NCBI GenBank assembly: GCA_002353825.1
Contig: DEKJ01000043.1
Coordinates: 33,479-97,478 of the forward strand
Reading direction: 5' to 3'
Source: Prevotella sp. UBA2725
GTDB lineage: Bacteria > Bacteroidota > Bacteroidia > Bacteroidales > Bacteroidaceae
Length of the DNA stretch: 64,000 bases
A program made the position numbers and the translations under genes. Each line of letters starts with the position of its first letter. The first letter of the stretch is position 1. The notes beneath the pieces are model-generated. The model searched no databases. It saw nothing but the letters and a program-made list of their open reading frames with translations, and was not told the origin of the DNA. Below are positions 8,082 to 18,000 of the stretch, piece by piece.

Positions 8082-8201
8082 GGCAGTAAACTTAAATGGT
8101 GTTCTTCGTGGAGAATAAGGAATCTTTCAATTGTTACAGTTTACAATAAGGTGGTACATATGTGCACACAGGCTTTGGGGAATGTTTCTTGGGAGGTAAA
8201 C

Positions 8202-8227
8202 AAAAAAAGAAGTCTTCTTCAGACTTC
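8202..8227 (-). terminator. Intrinsic terminator of tRNA-Ser
   Basis: Read on the minus strand: stem GAAGTC / GACTTC around a 7-base loop, followed at once by seven T. It lies 13 bases after the 3' end of the tRNA and points the same way. Confidence 0.7.
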
Positions 8228-8239
8228 CTTCTTTTGTAG

Positions 8240-8327
8240 CGGAAAGACGGGGATTCGAACCCCGGATACCCTTTGGAGGTATACACGCTTTCCAGGCGTG
8301 CCTCTTAAGCCACTCGAGCATCTTTCC
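8240..8327 (-). tRNA. tRNA-Ser, anticodon GGA
   Basis: The acceptor stem is formed by GGAAAGA (complement of 8321-8327) and TCTTTCC (complement of 8241-8247), with discriminator G at 8240. The anticodon stem CACGC/GCGTG holds the loop CTGGAAA with anticodon GGA (reads UCC and UCU). A long class II variable arm (TATACC...GGGTAT) and the T arm with GGTTCGAATCC are present, as expected for tRNA-Ser. CCA is not encoded. Length is 88 bases. Confidence 0.97.
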
Positions 8328-8373
8328 TTGCTAACGGCTTAATCCGCAAACGCTGTTTTTTCATTTGCGGGTG

Positions 8374-8381
8374 CAAAGGTA
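8374..8381 (-). promoter_or_regulatory. -7 box of tRNA-Ser
   Basis: The complement reads TACCTTTG (exact TAnnTTTG), 46 bases before the mature tRNA 5' end. A matching TTTG was not found at the usual distance. It lies between the tRNA and the 3' end of the J-protein gene. Confidence 0.5.
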
Positions 8382-8460
8382 ATAACTTTTGCTTAAACAT
8401 TCACATCATTGACGGGTATTTAATATATTTTAATCAAACACCCGTCTTGAGATTTATCCT

Positions 8461-9156
8461 TTATCCGGCATACTTCATCTCATTGAGCAGCTGTTTCTGC
8501 TTCTCTGTCAGATTGGTAGGCAACTTGACATTGTAGGTGATGATGAGATCACCGTAGGTGCCGTCGCCGCGGTCGTAGCCTTTGCCACGCAGACGAACCT
8601 TCGTGCCGTTCTGCGTCTCGGGTTTAACCTTCAATTTGATCTTCGAGCCGTCACGGAGCTGGATGATCACTTCGCCGCCCAGGAGTGCCGTGTAGAGATC
8701 GATGTTGACCTTGGCATCCATCTCTCCGCTGCTCGTGCGGAACGAAGAGCCACCACTTGAGTGAGAGCCCATGTTGCCGAAGAGATCCTGGAAGAAGCTG
8801 GAGAACCCGCCGCCTCCGTTGCCGAAGCTGGAGAAGTCGAAACCGTCAAACGGTGAACCACCGGACGAGGAGCTCCAATGGAACTCCTGACCGCCTCCGG
8901 CACCGCCACCGGCCTGGTTGAAGGCATCCGCCTCTTTCCAGTTCTGACCATACTGATCATACTTCTTACGTTTCTCCGGATCGCTGATCACCTCGTAAGC
9001 CTCGTTGAGGGCCTGGAACTTAGCCTTGGCCTTCGGGTCATCGGGATGGAGATCGGGATGGAACTGCTTAGCACGCTTCAGATAAGCGCGCCTCACGTCT
9101 TTCTGTGGAATGTCTTTGCTGACACCCAAAATCTTATAATAATCGATAAATGCCAT
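8461..9156 (-). CDS. Short J-domain protein (CbpA-like)
   Basis: 231 residues. The J domain is at residues 1-70 with the HPD motif in KQFHPDLHPDD and the DKAYEVISDPEKRKKYD-type helix IV region. A Gly/Phe/Ser-rich linker (about 75-140) follows, then one beta-sandwich C-terminal domain containing VRLRGKGYDRGDGTYGD. There is no zinc-finger domain, so it is CbpA-like rather than DnaJ. It ends after the first C-terminal domain; E. coli CbpA is about 306 residues with two, so the second substrate domain and dimer region are missing. It would stimulate DnaK and may hold unfolded protein. The ATG at 9156 is preceded by GGAGG at 7 bases, a good ribosome site for this group. Confidence 0.85.
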   Translation of the reverse strand: MAFIDYYKILGVSKDIPQKDVRRAYLKRAKQFHPDLHPDDPKAKAKFQALNEAYEVISDPEKRKKYDQYGQNWKEADAFNQAGGGAGGGQEFHWSSSSGGSPFDGFDFSSFGNGGGGFSSFFQDLFGNMGSHSSGGSSFRTSSGEMDAKVNIDLYTALLGGEVIIQLRDGSKIKLKVKPETQNGTKVRLRGKGYDRGDGTYGDLIITYNVKLPTNLTEKQKQLLNEMKYAG

Positions 9157-9644
9157 ATTCAATCCTCCATTTCAATTAATATTTACTAATAAGGCTGCAA
9201 CAAACTTTATGCCACAAGCGGGTGTATCAGGAGGAATATTTTGGGTTCGGTTTTCGGATTGATAAGTGCCTCGGAGAGGCACACTCTTTTTAACCCCAGG
9301 TAAGGAGCGTAGCGACGCAACCTGGGGTTGCGGAATAGGAGCTGATTCACTGATTTCCAGCCTCGGAGAGGCTGGCTGCGCCTTGGCGCGTTATGTTTCG
9401 TATGAGACTATCTATTAAAGACATAGCGCACTACGTGCAGCCTGCCTCTCCGAGGCAGAAGCTCAATTGTTACAACTCTATCCTAACATACCCTAGGCTA
9501 CGTCGCTGCGCTCCTTGCCTGTTATGTAGAGTCAGCCTCTCCGAGGCTGTGTCACGCTATCAACCCGAAAAAGAGAGAGAACCATATTTTTCTACACCGT
9601 AGGGGTAACGTTAACCTGTATCGACAAAGTAATCAATCGAATCG
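9157..9644 (+). other. Intergenic region holding foldback element A
   Basis: About 490 bases upstream of the J-protein gene and downstream of the transglutaminase-like gene. Nearly all of it is the element at 9243-9583. Short frames inside it match frames in the other copies only because the DNA repeats, and are not called as genes. Confidence 0.7.
9243..9583 (+). mobile_element. Foldback MITE-like element, copy A, with 7-bp target duplication
   Basis: A 341-bp non-coding element. It begins GGGTTC and ends GAACC, with terminal inverted repeats of the form GGTTC...TTTTCGG(A/G)TTGATA. ATATTTT occurs directly before it (9236-9242) and directly after it (9584-9590), a clean 7-bp target-site duplication. 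Inside, hairpins are arranged in mirror order: 9266-9282, 9292-9328, 9358-9374 and 9378-9389 on the left; 9428-9438, 9442-9458 and 9533-9549 on the right. Left loops read CGGAG and right loops CTCCG, so the two halves are reverse complements in plan. It is close to copy B (23581-23880). No transposase frame is present, so movement would need one supplied in trans (inference). Confidence 0.8.
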
Positions 9645-10961
9645 TTACAGCACCTTGAGGTCCCAATGCCACTGGTCGAAATAGAGGTTGCCACCCCTCC
9701 ACTCCACTTCACCGCGCTGGAAGTCGACAGTCTCGCTGCGTGGATAGGTCTTGGCAGGATAGAACGGCATGCCGTAGTCGGAGTTGACGACCATCCGCCA
9801 CGAGTCGATGCCACCGAGGAAGAACCACTTCTCCTGCTCGTTCCGGGCATAAGACGGGATGCCAAACGACATGTCGACAGGCACCCACCCCACTCCTTCG
9901 AAGTAGAGCTCGCCCCAGTCGTGCATGCCCTCGTCGCCCGGATGCATCATGAACCCACTCTCGAAATGAGCCGGGATGCCACAGATGCGGCAGAGCGTGA
10001 GGAAGAGCAGCGTCACCTGGCCGCAGTCGCCATGATGGTTTTCAAGGACATATTCGGGGATGTTCTCTATCGTCGAATATTCGCGGGCTGAAGCCCAGGG
10101 GAAGTTGTCGTTGATCCACTGGAAGATGCGGCGGGCCTTCAGCAACGGGTTGGTCTCACCCCGCGTGAGACTGTCAGCTAACTGTCGAAGCCTTGGCGTG
10201 AAGACAATATGGCGGTCGCGCTCGGAGGTATATTCCTTGTAGAGCGCTGTTGAGGTGTCGTAAGGGCGTATGTCCTCCGGTTTGAGGTCGAACCAACTGC
10301 CATAGCTCGTATATTCGAACACCTCAGAGAAGACCGTGGGCTTGCCTGCTACGGCCTTCTTCTCCATATAGACAGAGGAGTGGGCGCAGTTCTCCGGTGA
10401 GCGCTGATACTGCTTCTCACTCGTCGAGAGCAGCTTCACCTGTTGTTGTCTCGCAATGTCGGTTCTCGGGAAAGGCAGCCAGCAGCGGATTGTCTCACCT
10501 GCGGGCACAGCATCAGCCTTCACGGTGAGCGTGTAGCGTACCTTCAACTTCTTAGGCTCTGCCAGGTGTTGCTGGTCCTTAGTGGCTCCACTGATGATCT
10601 TCGGCACATTCTCCTGATCCACTTCCTCGTAGCCGTCGGTTGAATGGCCGTCTTTCTGCACTTTGATAGCTCTGCAAGCCTTGTCGATGCGGAACAGGTT
10701 GGGGGCAGCGTTGTGGAAGAACCGCTTCTCACCGTCGATGACGCGCATCTCCAGTGCACCGGTCTTCTCCCATGCCGCCATCTGTGCATCGGAGACGGCA
10801 GGGATATATTTTTGTATGTATTCCTTTACTTCGTTCTCATTCTTGTTGAAATCTACGAGCAGCCGATGATGCAGGTCTGCTTCCCAGGAATAGCTTTGTG
10901 CCATAACGATCATCTGCGAAAGGATGGCGAAGGAGAACAAGATATATCGTTTGTTGTTCAT
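9645..10961 (-). CDS. Secreted transglutaminase-like (papain-fold) protein
   Basis: 438 residues. A signal peptide (about 1-21, ending VMAQ) is followed by about 250 residues without a recognised domain and then a transglutaminase-core domain with the catalytic triad C313 (HHGDCGQVT), H347 (GMHDWGEL) and D363 (PVDMSFG). Bacterial proteins of this core are usually peptidases, not cross-linkers. It starts 6 bases after the serine hydrolase stop and is the third gene of the symporter operon, which suggests action on peptidoglycan peptides in the periplasm (inference). The exact bond cut is unknown. Confidence 0.82.
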   Translation of the reverse strand: MNNKRYILFSFAILSQMIVMAQSYSWEADLHHRLLVDFNKNENEVKEYIQKYIPAVSDAQMAAWEKTGALEMRVIDGEKRFFHNAAPNLFRIDKACRAIKVQKDGHSTDGYEEVDQENVPKIISGATKDQQHLAEPKKLKVRYTLTVKADAVPAGETIRCWLPFPRTDIARQQQVKLLSTSEKQYQRSPENCAHSSVYMEKKAVAGKPTVFSEVFEYTSYGSWFDLKPEDIRPYDTSTALYKEYTSERDRHIVFTPRLRQLADSLTRGETNPLLKARRIFQWINDNFPWASAREYSTIENIPEYVLENHHGDCGQVTLLFLTLCRICGIPAHFESGFMMHPGDEGMHDWGELYFEGVGWVPVDMSFGIPSYARNEQEKWFFLGGIDSWRMVVNSDYGMPFYPAKTYPRSETVDFQRGEVEWRGGNLYFDQWHWDLKVL

Positions 10962-10967
10962 AAACTT

Positions 10968-12158
10968 TTATTTCATGATTGCTCCTGCCACGGCATTGGC
11001 TACATAGGAGCGCAGGGCAATGACGTTGCCTTTGTCGTAGGGGTGCACGGCGTTGGTAAGAAGGATGATGCTGATATCATTGACCGGGTCGATGACGATG
11101 CTCGTGCCCGTGTATCCCGTGTGTCCGTAGGTCTCGGCGCTGAGCATGTCACCTTTGTTGGAGGCATAGTCGGAATAGCAATCCCATCCCGGGGTGCGTC
11201 CGAACTTAGCTGCACGGCTCGGCACAGTGCGCATGGCTTTGACGGCTGCGGGACTTAAGACACGATGACCGTTCCACGATCCTCCGTTCTGCAAGGCAGC
11301 GCAGAGCACAGCGAGGTCTTCAGCTGTTGAGAAGACTCCGGCATTGCCCGAGATGCCTCCGTTCATGACGCGCGCCAAGGGGTCATGGACAACACCGAGA
11401 AGACATTTGCCGTCAGGCTGTTTCTCCGTAGGCGCGCAGAGGCGTGCAAGCTCCTTAGAAGGGCAATAATCAGTATGCTTCATGCCCAGGATATCGAAGA
11501 TATGCTGCTTGGCAAAGTCGCGAAGGTTCTCGCCGGAGATCGTTTCAATGATGCGTTGAAGCGTGATATAGTTGAGGCAGCTGTATTGGAAATCCGTTGT
11601 AGGTGCAAAGTCACGCTTGCAGTGGGAGATGTAATTGATGACACCATCGCGGTTGGGAGCTCCGTACTTTGCCTTCAATGCTTTAACGTCTGCATAAGGC
11701 GGGAGGCCGGAGATATGTGTCATCAGGTCGATGACGCGGATCGCTGTCTCGTTGCCATCAGCGTCTTTCCAATTCTCGAATCCCGGAATATAATTGTCTA
11801 CCCTATCCATGAGTCTCAGTTTGCCTTGCTCGATGAGGATCCAGGCAGAGATGGCTGTGGATACCGATTTGCTGCATGAGGCTAGGTCGAAGACTGTCTC
11901 AGTCGTCATCTTCTCGATCTTTGGCTCAATGCGCTTGTTGCCATAGGCTTTGAGATAGGCTATCTTACCGTGGCGTACCACGCAGAGCACAGCTCCGGGC
12001 GTCTTCTTATCCTTGATAGCCTTGTAGATGGCACTGTCGGCATATAACAGCTGATTAGCGCTCAGTCCTACATCAGTGGGGTCACAGTGAGTAAGTCCCT
12101 GAGCCTTGGCACATGTGATGATGAATAATGAAAGGATGAGAAAAAGAATTATCTTCAT
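10968..12158 (-). CDS. Secreted serine hydrolase, beta-lactamase / penicillin-binding-protein fold
   Basis: 396 residues with a signal peptide (1-19, ending AKAQ). The family motif SxxK is S94-C-S-K97 in LASCSKSVST, and a YxxxN-type second motif appears as FQYSCLNY near residue 200; GHTGYTGTS near residue 348 fits the third motif. It is a class C beta-lactamase-like protein (AmpH/EstB group). Similar genes sit beside NamZ and MurNAc transport genes in other bacteria, where they are thought to act on peptide parts of muropeptides. It lies between the symporter and the transglutaminase-like gene with gaps of 16 and 6 bases, so the three are co-transcribed. Antibiotic resistance is not implied. 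Confidence 0.85.
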   Translation of the reverse strand: MKIILFLILSLFIITCAKAQGLTHCDPTDVGLSANQLLYADSAIYKAIKDKKTPGAVLCVVRHGKIAYLKAYGNKRIEPKIEKMTTETVFDLASCSKSVSTAISAWILIEQGKLRLMDRVDNYIPGFENWKDADGNETAIRVIDLMTHISGLPPYADVKALKAKYGAPNRDGVINYISHCKRDFAPTTDFQYSCLNYITLQRIIETISGENLRDFAKQHIFDILGMKHTDYCPSKELARLCAPTEKQPDGKCLLGVVHDPLARVMNGGISGNAGVFSTAEDLAVLCAALQNGGSWNGHRVLSPAAVKAMRTVPSRAAKFGRTPGWDCYSDYASNKGDMLSAETYGHTGYTGTSIVIDPVNDISIILLTNAVHPYDKGNVIALRSYVANAVAGAIMK

Positions 12159-12174
12159 ATCTTGTAATTTGTAG

Positions 12175-13620
12175 TTATTTCTTTTTTATGAGCAGGCAAA
12201 GACCAATGAACGTGAAGAGTGCATTGAAGATCAGCAGCTCGTAGCTGAACTTGTAGCCATTGAACCACGCCTCCGAATTCTCTTGCAGAATGAAGCAGAG
12301 GATAGGAGAAACAATGGCGACAAGCGGCACGTAGCGGTCGTTGGTCTGCTTCTTCGTAAGAATGCCAAAAGCGAACATGCCAAGGATGGGGCCATAGGTG
12401 TAACTTGCGAGGATATAGACCGCATCGATCACGCTCGTATTGTTCAACAGTCCGAACACAAAGATGACGATTGCCATGAGCAGCGCCATTCCCGCGTGTA
12501 CTTTCTGACGTGTCCTAGTCAGTGCTGTCTCATTGTTCTCTTTCTTATCAGCTCCAAGGATGTCGAGCGTGAACGAGGTCGTGAGAGCTGTCAGGGCTGA
12601 GCCTGCTGCTGAATAGGCAGCGGAGAAGAGGCCGACAATAAAGAGTATTCCTACGATGACCGGAAGATAATGACTCGTGGCTACAGCCGGGAAGAGCGTA
12701 TCTCCTGTGTCCTTGATTCCTACTTTTGCGGCGAAGAGATAGAGCAGGACGCCGAGCATGAGGAAGAGAAGATTGATGAAGAACTGACAGACGATGCTTA
12801 CCATCATGTTCTTCTGTGAATCTTTATAGTTCTTGCAGCTCAGGTTGCGTTGCATCATGTCCTGGTCAAGGCCCGTGGTCGCTATCATCGTGAAGATGCC
12901 GGCGATAAACTGCTTGAAGAAGTAACGTTTGTCGTTGACGTCATCAAAGAAGAAGATCTGGCTCATCTTGTTATGGGTGATAGCACCCACCATTCCTTGG
13001 AATCCCAGATTCATCTCTGAGGATATGAAGACGATGCAAAGAACTACCGAGAGAATCAGACAGAGCGACTTGAGTACATCGGTCCAGATAACCGACTTGA
13101 CGCCTCCACGGAAGGTGTAAAGCCAGACGAGCAGTACCGTGACAATGACATTAAGGATGAAAGGTAGGTGAAGGGGTTCAAAAACCAATAACTGCAGCGT
13201 TAGACAGACGAGGAAAAGTCTTACCGATGCACCCAGCATCTTGGAGATGAAGAAGAACCACGCTCCTGTCTTATGAGAACGGGCTCCGAAGCGGTCTTCG
13301 AGATACTGATAGACGGAGACGAGTTTCATCTTATAGAACAAGGGGACGAGGACAAAAGCGATGATAAACTGTCCGACCACGAAGCCCATCACCATCTGCA
13401 TATAGGAGAAACTCTTCTCTGCCACCATGCCAGGCACAGAGACAAAGGTGACACCGGAGAGGAACGATCCCATCGTAGCGATGGCCACCAGGAACCAAGG
13501 CTGCTTCCTTCCACCTACGAAGAATCCCTGGTTGTCGGTCTTACGCCCGGCAAGCCACGACACGGTAAAGAGCACGATAAAGTAGGCAAGTATTGTTAGT
13601 GTTACAGTTAATGGACTCAT
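12175..13620 (-). CDS. Sodium:solute symporter (SSS family), possible MurNAc/muropeptide importer
   Basis: 481 residues with about 13 hydrophobic segments. The N-terminal half has the SSS hallmark WFLVAIATMGSFLSGVTFVSVPG and the GGVKSVIWTDV segment, and the helix-5 region with TTGLDQDMMQRNLSC. It is first in an operon with the serine hydrolase and transglutaminase-like genes and is divergent from the NamZ-type muramidase. From memory, a MurNAc transporter of Tannerella forsythia encoded near a muramidase gene belongs to this kind of transporter; that would fit but was not checked. Substrate is therefore inference. It acts in the inner membrane using the sodium gradient. Confidence 0.85.
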   Translation of the reverse strand: MSPLTVTLTILAYFIVLFTVSWLAGRKTDNQGFFVGGRKQPWFLVAIATMGSFLSGVTFVSVPGMVAEKSFSYMQMVMGFVVGQFIIAFVLVPLFYKMKLVSVYQYLEDRFGARSHKTGAWFFFISKMLGASVRLFLVCLTLQLLVFEPLHLPFILNVIVTVLLVWLYTFRGGVKSVIWTDVLKSLCLILSVVLCIVFISSEMNLGFQGMVGAITHNKMSQIFFFDDVNDKRYFFKQFIAGIFTMIATTGLDQDMMQRNLSCKNYKDSQKNMMVSIVCQFFINLLFLMLGVLLYLFAAKVGIKDTGDTLFPAVATSHYLPVIVGILFIVGLFSAAYSAAGSALTALTTSFTLDILGADKKENNETALTRTRQKVHAGMALLMAIVIFVFGLLNNTSVIDAVYILASYTYGPILGMFAFGILTKKQTNDRYVPLVAIVSPILCFILQENSEAWFNGYKFSYELLIFNALFTFIGLCLLIKKK

Positions 13621-13650
13621 GGGATTAAGTTATATAATTGTTAATTATCG

Positions 13651-13683
13651 CAAAGTTAATGCTTTTTATAAGAAAATTCTAAA
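13651..13683 (-). promoter_or_regulatory. Promoter of symporter operon
   Basis: The complement of 13651-13658 is TAACTTTG (exact TAnnTTTG). TTTA (complement of 13680-13683) lies 21 bases upstream as the -33 element. The ATG at 13620 follows 30 bases after the -7 box. It is head to head with the box at 13704-13711, so a common regulator could control both operons. Confidence 0.65.
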
Positions 13684-13703
13684 GATATTACGTTAAAGTT
13701 TTT

Positions 13704-13711
13704 TATATTTG
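13704..13711 (+). promoter_or_regulatory. -7 box of namZ-like gene
   Basis: TATATTTG, an exact TAnnTTTG match, 23 bases before the ATG at 13735. The 110-base region between the divergent genes is thus fully used by two promoters. Confidence 0.6.
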
Positions 13712-13734
13712 CAACTATAAAGAACTTTTTGCTT

Positions 13735-14913
13735 ATGAGGCATCATTCTAGACCTATATTTAAGATATTAGCTTTCTTTCTCTTGTTCCTTCTTGCAGAA
13801 GATATTCACGCTAATGTTATTACGGGGGCAGAGCAGACAAACCTATATCTCAGGTTGCTCAAGGGCAAGCGTGTAGCGCTTTTCTCCAACCAGACGGGAC
13901 GGATAGGTAATCGGCTGACCTTGGACGTGCTGCTTGAGCATCATGTGAATGTGGTGACGGTGTTCTCACCGGAACATGGGTTCAGAGGGAAAGCGGATGC
14001 CGGAGAAAAGGTGAGTTCTTCTGTTGATGAGCAGACAGGCGTGCGCGTCTTTTCTCTTTATGGTGCTTCCAAGAACGCTCCCGATGACGCAGAAATGAAG
14101 AAGATAGATGTCATCGTAACTGACATCCAGGATGTGGGCCTGCGCTTCTACACCTATTATATAACGATGATGCAACTGATGAACCGCTGTGCGGAGTGTG
14201 GGAAAGAGATGATCGTGCTCGACCGCCCCAATCCGAACGGATTCTATGTTGACGGACCTATATTGGACATGAAGTACGCCTCGGGTGTCGGAGCCTTGCC
14301 TATCCCTGTCGTACACGGCATGACACTTGGTGAGCTGGCGCGGATGATCAATGGTGAGCATTGGCTCAAGTCGGGAAAGACATGCAAACTGAAGGTTATC
14401 CCTTGCAAGAACTATACCCATCAGACTAGGTATGTCTTGCCGGTGGCTCCTTCTCCTAATCTCCCGAACATGAAATCGGTATATCTCTACCCTTCCCTTT
14501 GTTATTTTGAGGCTACACCCGTGAGTGTGGGGCGTGGAACAGACAAGGCTTTCCAGATCTTCGGACACCCGGATATGAAAGGCTATGCATTCACCTTTAC
14601 TCCGGAGAGTCGCGTGGGTGCCAAGAATCCGCCGTTGTTGGGACAAGTCTGCTATGGTAGGGATTTAAGCCAGATGAGTGATTCTGCGATCTGGGGCCGC
14701 AAGATAGACCTTACTTATCTTATAGAGGCTTACCATGCCTTAAATATCGGTGACCGATTCTTCACCTCGTTCTTTGAGAAACTGATGGGTGTCGATTATG
14801 TCCGGAAGATGATAGAGCAAGGGAAAGACGCTGATGAGATCGGCAAGATGTGGCAAGATGACGTAGCTAAGTTTAAAAAACAACGTAAAAAGTATCTTTT
14901 GTATAAAGAATAA
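13735..14913 (+). CDS. namZ: DUF1343 exo-beta-N-acetylmuramidase, NamZ-like
   Basis: 392 residues with a signal peptide (about 1-25, ending IHA). Conserved DUF1343 (YbbC) signatures are ALFSNQTGR, FSPEHGFRG, TDIQDVGLRFYTY, VLDRPNPNG, PSPNLP and FEATPVSVGRGTD. Members from Bacillus subtilis and Tannerella forsythia have been shown to release terminal MurNAc from peptidoglycan chains. The start is the ATG at 13735; a TTG 6 bases upstream is less likely. It is divergent from the symporter operon and followed after 120 bases by SusC and SusD genes, which could bring large fragments through the outer membrane. The murQ and murK genes needed to use MurNAc are not in the window. Confidence 0.87.
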   Translation: MRHHSRPIFKILAFFLLFLLAEDIHANVITGAEQTNLYLRLLKGKRVALFSNQTGRIGNRLTLDVLLEHHVNVVTVFSPEHGFRGKADAGEKVSSSVDEQTGVRVFSLYGASKNAPDDAEMKKIDVIVTDIQDVGLRFYTYYITMMQLMNRCAECGKEMIVLDRPNPNGFYVDGPILDMKYASGVGALPIPVVHGMTLGELARMINGEHWLKSGKTCKLKVIPCKNYTHQTRYVLPVAPSPNLPNMKSVYLYPSLCYFEATPVSVGRGTDKAFQIFGHPDMKGYAFTFTPESRVGAKNPPLLGQVCYGRDLSQMSDSAIWGRKIDLTYLIEAYHALNIGDRFFTSFFEKLMGVDYVRKMIEQGKDADEIGKMWQDDVAKFKKQRKKYLLYKE

Positions 14914-14967
14914 TTTCGTTAAACAAAAAAAGTTCAAAAAATAGTTGTTGCTTTGATAATTTTATCA

Positions 14968-14975
14968 TATCTTTG
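14968..14975 (+). promoter_or_regulatory. -7 box upstream of first susC-like gene
   Basis: TATCTTTG, an exact TAnnTTTG match. GTTG at 14944-14947 is 20 bases upstream, a near match to TTTG. It gives a leader of about 55 bases before the ATG at 15034, so the SusC/SusD pair can be expressed apart from namZ. Confidence 0.6.
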
Positions 14976-15033
14976 CAACAGTTATTACTAAACTATTTGC
15001 TTAATATAGTCTAACCCTGTAAAATAATGAATT

Positions 15034-18000
15034 ATGAGGAAACCTAACCTTTTTGCACAGGCTCTCATGATGTCAATGGGCTTTATGTTTGTACCAACCC
15101 TATCCATATCCGCAAGGACTCAGATGGTACAGCAGAACACGGTGACAGCTTCGGGAACTGTAGTAGATGCCAAGGGTGAGCCAGTGATTGGCGCCACTGT
15201 CCTTGAAGAAGGTACTACTAACGGCACTGTGACGGATGCCAATGGTCATTTTACACTCAAGACATCGCACAATGCACAGCTTCGTATTTCTTACCTCGGA
15301 TATCAAACTGTTATGATGAAGGCTAAATCACAGATGACAGTAGAGATGAGCGAGGATAATAATCAGCTCAATGAAGTCGTCGTTGTGGGTTATGGTCTGC
15401 AAAAGAAGGTAGATATCACGGGTGCAGTGTCCAACATTGATGTAAACAAGGCTATAGCCTCACGGCCTATTACCGATGTAGCTAAGGCCCTGCAGGGTGT
15501 CTCACCCGGCCTGACAATTACTAACCAAACAGGTGGCATCGGCACATCTTCGAAGATACGTCTGCGTGGAAGTATTGGATCTCTGAGTGCCACGGAAGGT
15601 ACGCAGCCGCTTATTCTTGTAGATAACGTTGAGGTACCCGATATCAATCTTGTTAATCCTGATGATATTGAAAGTATCTCCGTTCTGAAGGATGCTGCTT
15701 CAGCTTCGATTTATGGTACGCGAGCTGCATGGGGTGTAATTCTTATCACTACAAAGAAAGGAAGTGATACAAATCGTGTTCGTGTAACTTACAGTGATAA
15801 CTTTGCGTGGAACACACCGACAAAAATGCCGGAGCTAGCTTCTACAGTAGACAACGCTAAATTTATTCTTGCAGTAGCTAACCGTTTGGGTACTGACCAT
15901 GCTTCTAGCATTGGTTACTATGTTGACGAGTATGCTCTTGGAAAAATGCAGGACTGGCTCAATAAGTACGGTGGAATGTCTGAGTCGGAGCTTGGTGAGA
16001 TGCAAGAGGGTCGTGACTTTGAGATCAAAGACGGACATACCTATTTCTATCGTTCTTTCGATCCTATTAATGAGTTTACACGTAAGTGGACCCCGCAACA
16101 GAACCACAATATCTCTATCGTTGGTGGCAATCGTAATACCACCTATAATATATCGGGTTCATACCTCACGCAAAAGGGCATCATGAAGTATAACACCGAT
16201 AAGTTCTCGCGTTATACACTCACAAGTAATATCACAACAAAGATCCGTGATTGGTGGAGCGTGCATACAAATGTCATGTTCTCTCAGGAGAAGAATGATC
16301 AGCCCTATCGTTTTACTTCGGGACAGTATGATGCTTGGTTCTATCTCTTACGCTGGCCTCGTTGGTATCCTTATGCTACCTATCAGGGTAAGCCTTTCCG
16401 CTCTGCAGTAACTGATATCAAGAACGGCAACCGTGAAAATATGCGCACTTCGTATATCCGTGCGAATGTCGGAACAGAGCTGAACCCATTGAAGGGATTA
16501 ACCGTGAACTTTGATTACACGTTCGGCTATGTCAACTATGCGCAAAAGCGTAATGGTGGCACTGTGATGGCTTACAACATGTTTGCTTCGGCTCCGTTCA
16601 GCAACTACACTGACATATATGGCTCTACGCACAACCGTGTGGTACAGACCTCTCAGTATAATTTCCAGAACATTTTCAAGGGATATGCTACTTATGCCTT
16701 TGATGTGGCTACCGATCACCACTTTAAGATAATGGCTGGTATGGATGCAGAGACACGTCGTCGCACCTCTCACTACTCTGAACGTCGTGGCCTTATCAGC
16801 GTTACTTTACCGGAGATAGCCCTTGCTACGGGAGATCAGTATAGTTACAACAGTGCGTATAGTTATAACAATGACTTCTCTGCTGCCGGCTTCTTCGGTC
16901 GTTTGAATTACGATTATCTCAATCGTTACCTCTTAGAGTTCAATCTTCGTCGTGACGGTTCCTCTCGCTTCCCAGATGGACACAAATGGGCTTGGTTCCC
17001 TTCGTTCTCTGCAGGATGGCGTGCTAGTGAAGAGAAGTTTTTCAATTGGGCTAAACCGACACTCTCCAACCTAAAGATTCGTGGATCATGGGGTACAATT
17101 GGTAACCAGGATGTTGCTGCCAACTCCTTTATCTCTACAATGTCGACTCGAAACTCTGGATGGGTGGTCAATAATTTACAAGTATTGAGCCTCAGTTCAC
17201 CCAGTGTCGTTTCTTCCTCACTTACATGGGAGCGCGTGTCTACGCTAGATCTTGGTCTTGATGCAGGTTTCTTCAACAATGACTTGAACCTTACGTTCGA
17301 CTGGTATCGCCGAGTTACATCTGATATGCACACTGCTGGTGAACAGCTTCCTGCAACGTTTGGTGCCAGTGTTCCTAAGATCAACTACGGTGAGATGACA
17401 GGAAAAGGCTTTGAACTTGGCATCAACTACCAGCACCGTTTCACCAATGGTCTGGGTATTAACCTTGCTGCTACGCTATCTAACGTAACGGAGAAGATCA
17501 CAAAGTACAATAAGGAAGACCGCAATATCTATGGCTATTATGAAGGAAAGACCCTTGGTGAGATATGGGGGTACGAGACTGATCGTCTCTTCCAAAAAGA
17601 CGACTTCAATGAAGATGGAACACTGAAAGAAGGTATCCCTTCACAGTCGCTCTATGAAAAGGGATCATTCAAGTTCGGTCCGGGCGATGTGAAATACAAG
17701 GATCTCGACGGTGACGGAAAAATTACTTATGGAAAGAATACTGTTGAAGATCACGGCGATCTGAAGGTCATCGGTAATTCTCTGCCTAAGTATGAGTATA
17801 GCTTTACGATTGGAGCAGACTGGAAAGGTATCGACTTCTCTATGTTCTTCCAGGGCGTAGGTAAGCACGACTATTGGGGCTATGGATCTGTCGTTATTCC
17901 AGGTGGAGGTTCTTCTTATTCCGACTCATTCTTCGCTCATCAGACCGATTACTGGACGGAGGGCAACACGGATGCTTTCTATCCGCGTCCTTACAATATG

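Noticed and set aside
9393..9602. Short plus-strand frame inside foldback element A, with a similar frame in copy B (23650-23877)
   Set aside because: The frames look alike only because the DNA is repeated; they run through hairpins and the third copy does not keep the frame.
10968..12158. Beta-lactamase resistance gene
   Set aside because: The fold is shared with many peptidases and esterases, and the operon points to peptidoglycan metabolism.
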